In this document: positions 4,851 through 9,139 of the stretch, one piece after another | Layout of the letters: the number at the start of each line of letters is the position of its first letter | Position numbering within the stretch: the stretch's first letter is position 1 | Assembly: GCA_011389605.1 (NCBI GenBank) | Contig: JAABTZ010000091.1 | Location: 1-9,139, forward strand | Source of the DNA: Desulfobacteraceae bacterium | Lineage (GTDB): Bacteria > Desulfobacterota > Desulfobacteria > Desulfobacterales > Desulfosalsimonadaceae | Direction: 5' to 3' | Length of the DNA: 9,139 nucleotides | Translations under genes and position numbers: made by a program | Notes under the pieces: model-generated | Seen by the model: only the letters and a program-made list of their open reading frames with translations | Told to the model about the DNA's origin: nothing | Database searches by the model: none

Positions 4851-6329
4851 GTGATCCGAACCAGGCAAGCCATCGCCCTGCTTCTGACTTTCTGCCTGCT
4901 GCTGTGGCCGGCGGGATCTTTGCCCCAGGCCATGACGGTCAGGGAGGAAAAGGAACTGGCAGAAGAATTTTTAAAGGCCGTGCACGATCATTATAATGTT
5001 ATTGATGACTTTGTCATCCACCAGTATATCAATGATCTTGGCAGCCGCATCCTTGCCGGTCTGCCCCCCCAGCCATTTGAATACAAATTCCATGTTATCA
5101 ACCAGGACACAGTCAATGCTTTTGCAGGTCCAGCCGGCAATATTTTCATCTTTTCCGGTTTATTCGAAGCCATGGAAACCGAAGGTGAGCTTGCCGGCAT
5201 AGTTGCCCATGAAATCGCCCATGTATCTGCCAGACACATTTCAGAGATTATGGAAAAATCCAAAAAAAGCCAGATGCTTTCCATGGCCGGAATGATTGCC
5301 GGCATCCTGGTGGGTCTTGGGGGAGCATCTGCCGTTGGCAGTGCACTTTCCATCGGATCACTGGCCGCCGGCCAGAGCATGATCCTGGCCTATACCAGAG
5401 AAAACGAGCTTGAAGCCGATTTGCTGGGCCGCCAGTATCTGCTCAAAGCCGACTACGATCTCTACGGGCTGCGCGAAGCCCTTAAAAAAATCCGGGCCAG
5501 GGAATGGTTTGGAGAAGAAGAGATCCCGACTTATCTCAAAACCCATCCAGCCACCCGGGAAAGGTTAAGCAACCTGGAAAATATCCTTGAACGGCACCCC
5601 GAAAGACAAACGGCTGACAGCCTTCAATTCCGGCGTACCCGGGCCAGGCTCATTGCCCTGTACGGCAATCCGGCCCGTGAGGCACAACGGTTCAGACAGC
5701 AGCTGGCAAACCAGCCGGACGACCTTTCAGCCCAATACGGCCTGGCCCTTGCCCTGGCTGAAAGCGGCAGACCGGAATCGGCCCTGGAAGCCATAAAGGA
5801 GGCCATATCCCAGAGGCCCGATGATCCAGTCATGACCATTGACCTGGGGCGGATTTATTTTCTTGCCGGACAACATTCCAGGGCGGCAGACACTCTTTTG
5901 GGAATTGACAATATCGCAGAATACGGTCAAGACGGCTTGTTTTACCTGGGCCGCAGCCAGATGAGTCTTGGCGACATTAAGGCGGCAATATCGACATTTA
6001 AACAGGTGAACGAAAACTTCCCGGATCACCAGCGCAGTCTCTACTTTCTGGGCAGCTGTTACGGAGAGCTTGGTGAGCTTGATAAGGCCCATTATTTTCT
6101 GGGGCGTTATTACAGGCAGGCCGGAGAAAATGAAAACGCCCGGTTTCATTTTAACCAGGCACTTGAAAAAAGCAGCACCAGGGACATGAAGGAAAAAATA
6201 CTTACAGAGATGGAAAAAGCAAAAAAACAGCCTCCCAAGAAAACCGAGGATGAAACCGGTCCGTCGAAAAGCCCCCTGTTTTCCGGCCAGGTTATTACAT
6301 ACGGTCAAAATGAGAGAATTTCATGGTAA
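4851..6329 (+). CDS. Exported M48 family metalloprotease with TPR repeats (BepA/YfgC-like)
   Basis: A probable periplasmic zinc protease and chaperone. Relatives such as E. coli BepA act in outer-membrane protein assembly and quality control. From GTG 4851 it is 492 residues. A signal peptide at 1-27 ends SLPQA. The M48 domain follows, with the zinc motif HEIAH (H120, E121, H124) and the third ligand E188 in ENELEAD. H232 in KTHPATRERL corresponds to the switch His (H246) of BepA. A glycine/alanine-rich hydrophobic segment (about 144-180) lies between the zinc motifs, as in the family. About four TPR-like units cover 285-440, and a Lys/Glu/Pro-rich tail follows. The frame is open upstream to ATG 4695, but those 52 codons translate the repeat, and a signal peptide would then be internal. 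Its 3' end overlaps the convergent EF-G gene by 35 bases. Confidence 0.93.
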   Translation: MIRTRQAIALLLTFCLLLWPAGSLPQAMTVREEKELAEEFLKAVHDHYNVIDDFVIHQYINDLGSRILAGLPPQPFEYKFHVINQDTVNAFAGPAGNIFIFSGLFEAMETEGELAGIVAHEIAHVSARHISEIMEKSKKSQMLSMAGMIAGILVGLGGASAVGSALSIGSLAAGQSMILAYTRENELEADLLGRQYLLKADYDLYGLREALKKIRAREWFGEEEIPTYLKTHPATRERLSNLENILERHPERQTADSLQFRRTRARLIALYGNPAREAQRFRQQLANQPDDLSAQYGLALALAESGRPESALEAIKEAISQRPDDPVMTIDLGRIYFLAGQHSRAADTLLGIDNIAEYGQDGLFYLGRSQMSLGDIKAAISTFKQVNENFPDHQRSLYFLGSCYGELGELDKAHYFLGRYYRQAGENENARFHFNQALEKSSTRDMKEKILTEMEKAKKQPPKKTEDETGPSKSPLFSGQVITYGQNERISW

Positions 6330-8319
6330 ATGTTCCCCTGCCCTGGGAGGCCGAACGCAGGGCCGTGGTATAGCCAAACATTTTGGAAAGAGGGGCAATG
6401 GCGCTTATGATCTGATTTTCCCCCTTGGCTGCAATGGATTCGATTTTTCCGCCCCGGGCGTTTAAATCTCCTATGACCTCCCCCATGAAGGATTCGGGAA
6501 CAAAGACTTCAACTTTCATGATGGGTTCGAGCAGATAAGGGCCGGCTGAGGAAAACGCCTCCCTGCAGGCCATGGATGCGGCCACGGAAAATCCAAGGGC
6601 CGATCCCAGTGATTCACGAAATACGCCTCCTGTGACCACCACCTCCACGTCCACCACGGGATATCCCATAAGTTCCCCGTATTCCATGGCTTCCCGGACA
6701 CCTTTTTCCACTGCCCCGACAAACTGTGCGGGAATCATCTCCTCGGAAGCCGTGGAGGTAAACTGCATGCCGCTGCCCCGGGAAAGAGGCCGGACTGTTA
6801 AGGAAACTTCTGCAAAATGGCGCTGGCCGGCTACTTCCCGGTCAAATACCCCCTGGCCTGATGCCTGCTTCCCGATGGTTTCCCGATATACCACCTGGGG
6901 CTTTCCGACATTGACATTTGTGTTGTATTCCCGGTGCATCCGGCTGGTGACCACCTCCAGGTGCAGCTCTCCCATGCCGGACAAAAGAGTCTGTCCCGTG
7001 TCCTCGTCTTGTTTGACATGCAGGGTGGGGTCCTCGGCCATGAGTTTTTCAAGCACCTGGGGAAGTTTTTCCTGGTCGTCATGGGTTTTTGGCTCAATTG
7101 AAATGGAAATCACCGGCTTGGTGAACTTCATCTGCTCCAGGAGCACGGGTGTGCTTTTATCGCAAAGGGTTTCGCCGGTGGACGAGTCCTTTAAACCCAC
7201 TACGCCCACAATAGCCCCGGGTCCGGCCTCGTCCATACGCTCCCGCTTGTTGGCATGCATCTTTAAAATCCGGGAAATTTTCTCGGATTTCTGCCGGAAG
7301 GGATTGTAGACCTCGCCGCCGGCCCTTATGCGGCCGGAATAAACCCGCACATAAGACAGTTTGCGGCCTTCTATCATGGAAACTTTAAAGATCAGGGCCA
7401 CTGTCGGGCCCTTTTCCTTGGCGTCAAAAGCGGCCTTTTCCCCGGAATCCAGTTTACGGCCCTGGATGGGCGGGGCCTCCAGGGGGCTTGGCAGGTACTT
7501 TACCACTGCATCGAGCAGAGGCTGAATCCCCTTGTTTTTTAAGGCCGAGCCGCAAAGCACCGGCACCAGCTGCAGGGAAATGGTGGCCTTTCGTATGGCC
7601 TCCCTCAGCTGCTGGGGGGTAATCTCAGCTTCTTCAAGATAGGCTTCCATGATGGTGTCGTCAGCCTCAGCCACAGCTTCGATCATTTTTTCACGGTATT
7701 CAGCGGCCATTTCCTGCAGATCAGAATCTATTTCACCTGTTGAAAAAGGCATATCGGCCCTGTCTGTCTCCCAGATAATCTGACGCATGTGCAAAAGATC
7801 GATAACCCCGCGGAAATTGTCTTCACTGCCTACTGGAATCTGCATGACAAGGGGACGGGCATTTAACCTCTGTTTTATCATGTCAATGGTCCGGAAATAA
7901 TCGGCTCCCACCCGGTCCATTTTGTTGATAAATGCGATTTTTGGCACAAGATAATCATCTGCCTGGTGCCATACGGTTTCAGACTGGGGCTCAACTCCGC
8001 CCACTGCGCAAAAAACGCCCACTGCACCGTCAAGCACCCGAAGGGAGCGCTCCACTTCAATGGTGAAATCCACGTGCCCAGGGGTATCAATAATCTGAAT
8101 GTCGCAATTGTCCCACTGGCATGTGGTCACAGCAGATGTTATGGTAATGCCCCGCTCCTGCTCATCGGGCATCCAGTCCATCACAGCTTCACCGTCATGG
8201 ACTTCACCAATCTTATGCGACCTGCCCGTATAAAAAAGCACCCGCTCGGTGACCGTGGTCTTGCCAGCGTCAATGTGGGCTATAATGCCTATGTTTCTTA
8301 TTTGTCCGATTTTTTTCAT
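6295..8319 (-). CDS. fusA: Elongation factor G paralogue (translational GTPase)
   Basis: EF-G moves tRNA and mRNA through the ribosome, or splits post-termination ribosomes with RRF, depending on subfamily. The 674-residue protein has every GTPase motif: AHIDAGKT (14-21), RGITI (56-60), DTPGH (78-82) and NKMD (132-135), with GSAL near 250. It continues through the EF-G domains to a C-terminal EF-G fold (LLEPIMKVEV...GEVIGDLNARGG). It is shorter than the usual 690-704, and the domain IV tip is atypical: RESLGSA (568-574) where canonical EF-G has HDVDSSE, so the conserved His is Arg. This suggests a specialised paralogue, perhaps the spd-type EF-G1/2 group known in some deltaproteobacteria, spirochaetes and planctomycetes, rather than the str-operon fusA; no rpsL, rpsG or tuf is nearby. 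The start ATG 8319 overlaps the GerMN stop as ATGA and has no ribosome-binding site, implying coupled translation. Confidence 0.93.
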   Translation of the reverse strand: MKKIGQIRNIGIIAHIDAGKTTVTERVLFYTGRSHKIGEVHDGEAVMDWMPDEQERGITITSAVTTCQWDNCDIQIIDTPGHVDFTIEVERSLRVLDGAVGVFCAVGGVEPQSETVWHQADDYLVPKIAFINKMDRVGADYFRTIDMIKQRLNARPLVMQIPVGSEDNFRGVIDLLHMRQIIWETDRADMPFSTGEIDSDLQEMAAEYREKMIEAVAEADDTIMEAYLEEAEITPQQLREAIRKATISLQLVPVLCGSALKNKGIQPLLDAVVKYLPSPLEAPPIQGRKLDSGEKAAFDAKEKGPTVALIFKVSMIEGRKLSYVRVYSGRIRAGGEVYNPFRQKSEKISRILKMHANKRERMDEAGPGAIVGVVGLKDSSTGETLCDKSTPVLLEQMKFTKPVISISIEPKTHDDQEKLPQVLEKLMAEDPTLHVKQDEDTGQTLLSGMGELHLEVVTSRMHREYNTNVNVGKPQVVYRETIGKQASGQGVFDREVAGQRHFAEVSLTVRPLSRGSGMQFTSTASEEMIPAQFVGAVEKGVREAMEYGELMGYPVVDVEVVVTGGVFRESLGSALGFSVAASMACREAFSSAGPYLLEPIMKVEVFVPESFMGEVIGDLNARGGKIESIAAKGENQIISAIAPLSKMFGYTTALRSASQGRGTFTMKFSHFDRM

Positions 8320-8852
8320 CTGATCAGCAACATCTGCGTGTTGAGCGGCAAACGGATATCCACATGCCCGGCAAGAGTTTCGGCCTCGCTGCCGTTTATA
8401 AGGATCTGGACCTCCTGAATGCCGCCGGAGTTTAGTATCAATGTATTTACAATGCTGTAGACGGCAAGCAGTTCACTGCGAACGCCTCCCGGATGCAAAT
8501 CCGATGCCTCTGCTGACAAATCAACATATACCCGGCCTTTTGAATCCACATGCACTGCCCGCAGCAGGGTTTGACCTGGCAGCGTGGGGCTTAGGCCGGT
8601 TTTGGGCCCTTCTATCAGGGCCTCAATAATCCGGGCATAAAATTCAGAATCTTCTTGATTCTCTTCGGGTGCAAGATTTTTTCTTTGCTCGCCTGCCAGA
8701 TAGCCTGTGGCCGTATCCGTAAAGTAAAGAAAGACAGCTCCATTGCGGTTAGGCTCAGCCGGGCCGCCGATAGCGGAGGCTGCAGCCAGAACAAGCCATG
8801 CGCCCAGAAATGCTGCCATTAAAATCCCGCCGGCCCGTCGGCTCTTTCCCAT
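8316..8852 (-). CDS. Exported GerMN domain protein
   Basis: From ATG 8852 it is 178 residues: an N-terminal basic and hydrophobic signal (KSRR, then 8-28, ending AAASA), no lipobox Cys, then a GerMN domain at about 38-175. Family features visible are VFLYFTDTATGYLAGEQR, IIEALIEGPKTGLSPTLPG, VYVDLSAEASD, the helix ELLAVYSIVNTLILN, and the closing INGSEAETLAGHVDIRLPL. GerMN was named from the Bacillus GerM germination protein but is widespread in non-sporulating bacteria, often in cell-envelope proteins; its ligand here is unknown. The frame also allows GTG 8858, but AAAGGGGG (8858-8865) overlaps that codon and sits 5 bases before ATG 8852, so the latter is chosen. It is first in a two-gene operon with the EF-G gene, overlapping it by four bases, behind a strong promoter. 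Confidence 0.88.
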   Translation of the reverse strand: MGKSRRAGGILMAAFLGAWLVLAAASAIGGPAEPNRNGAVFLYFTDTATGYLAGEQRKNLAPEENQEDSEFYARIIEALIEGPKTGLSPTLPGQTLLRAVHVDSKGRVYVDLSAEASDLHPGGVRSELLAVYSIVNTLILNSGGIQEVQILINGSEAETLAGHVDIRLPLNTQMLLIR

Positions 8853-8857
8853 GAGCA

Positions 8858-8865
8858 CCCCCTTT
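8858..8865 (-). promoter_or_regulatory. Ribosome-binding site fixing the GerMN start
   Basis: AAAGGGGG on the minus strand lies 5 bases upstream of ATG 8852. It overlaps the alternative GTG at 8858, which rules out that start. Confidence 0.75.
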
Positions 8866-8878
8866 AAAAAAGAAGTGT

Positions 8879-8907
8879 ATCATAGGCCACCTGCGCTATT
8901 ATGTCAA
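8879..8907 (-). promoter_or_regulatory. Sigma-70 promoter of the GerMN-EF-G operon
   Basis: On the minus strand a perfect -35 box TTGACA (8902-8907) and a near-perfect -10 box TATGAT (8879-8884) are separated by exactly 17 bases (8885-8901). The expected transcription start is near 8872, giving a leader of about 20 bases before ATG 8852. It is the only clear promoter in the window. Confidence 0.85.
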
Positions 8908-9097
8908 TGCGAGAAACCCGGTTTTAGGACCCGGCCGGCAAAGCTGCGATTGTGCTTGACTTTATTGTCATATTTGTGGCAGTAGAGACATTGCTGTTTC
9001 AGTTTTGCAACCCAAGGCAAACTTTTTACCAAACGATCAGCTGTTGCAATGCAGCTAAAAGTGACAATATTGTAAAAAATCTTGATCAATCGGCTTT
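8908..9097. other. Intergenic stretch upstream of the GerMN promoter
   Basis: I see no supported gene here. It includes a perfect 10-base palindrome ACAATATTGT (9064-9073) and AT-rich sequence leading into repeat copy C. An open frame from 9134 to 8904 on the minus strand is discounted because it starts inside the repeat, ends inside the promoter and matches no family I recognise. Confidence 0.5.
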
Positions 9098-9139
9098 GTA
9101 AAAAGCCCAGGATCAAGGATTGCGCTATTTCCAAGGATG
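9098..9139. repeat. Nested palindromic intergenic repeat, copy C, cut by the window edge
   Basis: GTAAAAAGCCCAGGATCAAG, then GATTGCGCTATTTCCAAGGATG, matches the first 42 or so bases of copies A and B with scattered changes. It is in the same orientation as both. The remainder lies beyond the right edge. Confidence 0.75.

Noticed and set aside
6572..7309. 245-codon plus-strand open frame opposite the EF-G gene
   Set aside because: It is Ser/Thr/Pro-rich and antisense to conserved EF-G codons, typical of a shadow frame in a GC-leaning gene.
8856..8858. GTG start for the GerMN protein
   Set aside because: The codon overlaps the ribosome-binding site; ATG 8852 has the correct spacing.
8904..9134. 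76-codon minus-strand open frame at the right edge
   Set aside because: It begins in repeat copy C, ends over the -35 box of the GerMN promoter and matches no family I know.

Overview
The window is ordinary, tightly packed bacterial chromosome of moderate GC content. It carries eight protein genes, one of them cut by the left edge, and three intergenic stretches built largely from one family of nested palindromic repeats. The mix of genes (non-mevalonate isoprenoid enzyme, chromosomal ParAB, a CooT-type nickel protein, DUF3842, an EF-G paralogue, a BepA-like M48-TPR protease with an exported signal) suggests a Gram-negative anaerobe. My best guess is Desulfobacterota, perhaps Desulfobacterales; this is inference from gene content and cannot be proved from the window.

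Left part, minus strand (4623 to 1). A run of six genes reads leftward: parA, parB, a YacP/Rae1-like NYN-domain nuclease, a DUF3842 protein, a repeat-filled gap of about 310 bases, cooT, then ispH. ParA and ParB are the chromosome-segregation ATPase and its DNA-binding CTP-switch partner. The NYN gene starts 3 bases after the parB stop and DUF3842 starts 1 base after the NYN stop, so these four look like one transcript with coupled translation. The last gene is the most unusual: a complete IspH domain continues without a stop into a multi-pass membrane domain resembling the UbiA prenyltransferase fold, and runs off the window.

Middle (4624-6329). The parA gene and an M48 peptidase gene diverge from a 227-base region that contains a second full repeat copy. 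The repeat happens to be open in the peptidase frame, so a naive call starts the gene at 4695 inside the repeat; the ribosome-binding site and signal peptide point to a GTG start at 4851.

Right part, minus strand (8852 to 6295). A textbook sigma-70 promoter (8879-8907) drives a GerMN-domain exported protein and an EF-G paralogue whose start overlaps the GerMN stop by four bases (ATGA). The EF-G gene converges on the peptidase gene and their 3' ends overlap by 35 bases. A third repeat copy enters at the right edge.

I found no tRNA, rRNA, CRISPR array, transposase or recognisable parS site. The best leads are the IspH-membrane domain fusion with an altered aspartate motif, the nested palindromic repeat family, and the EF-G paralogue with an atypical domain IV tip.
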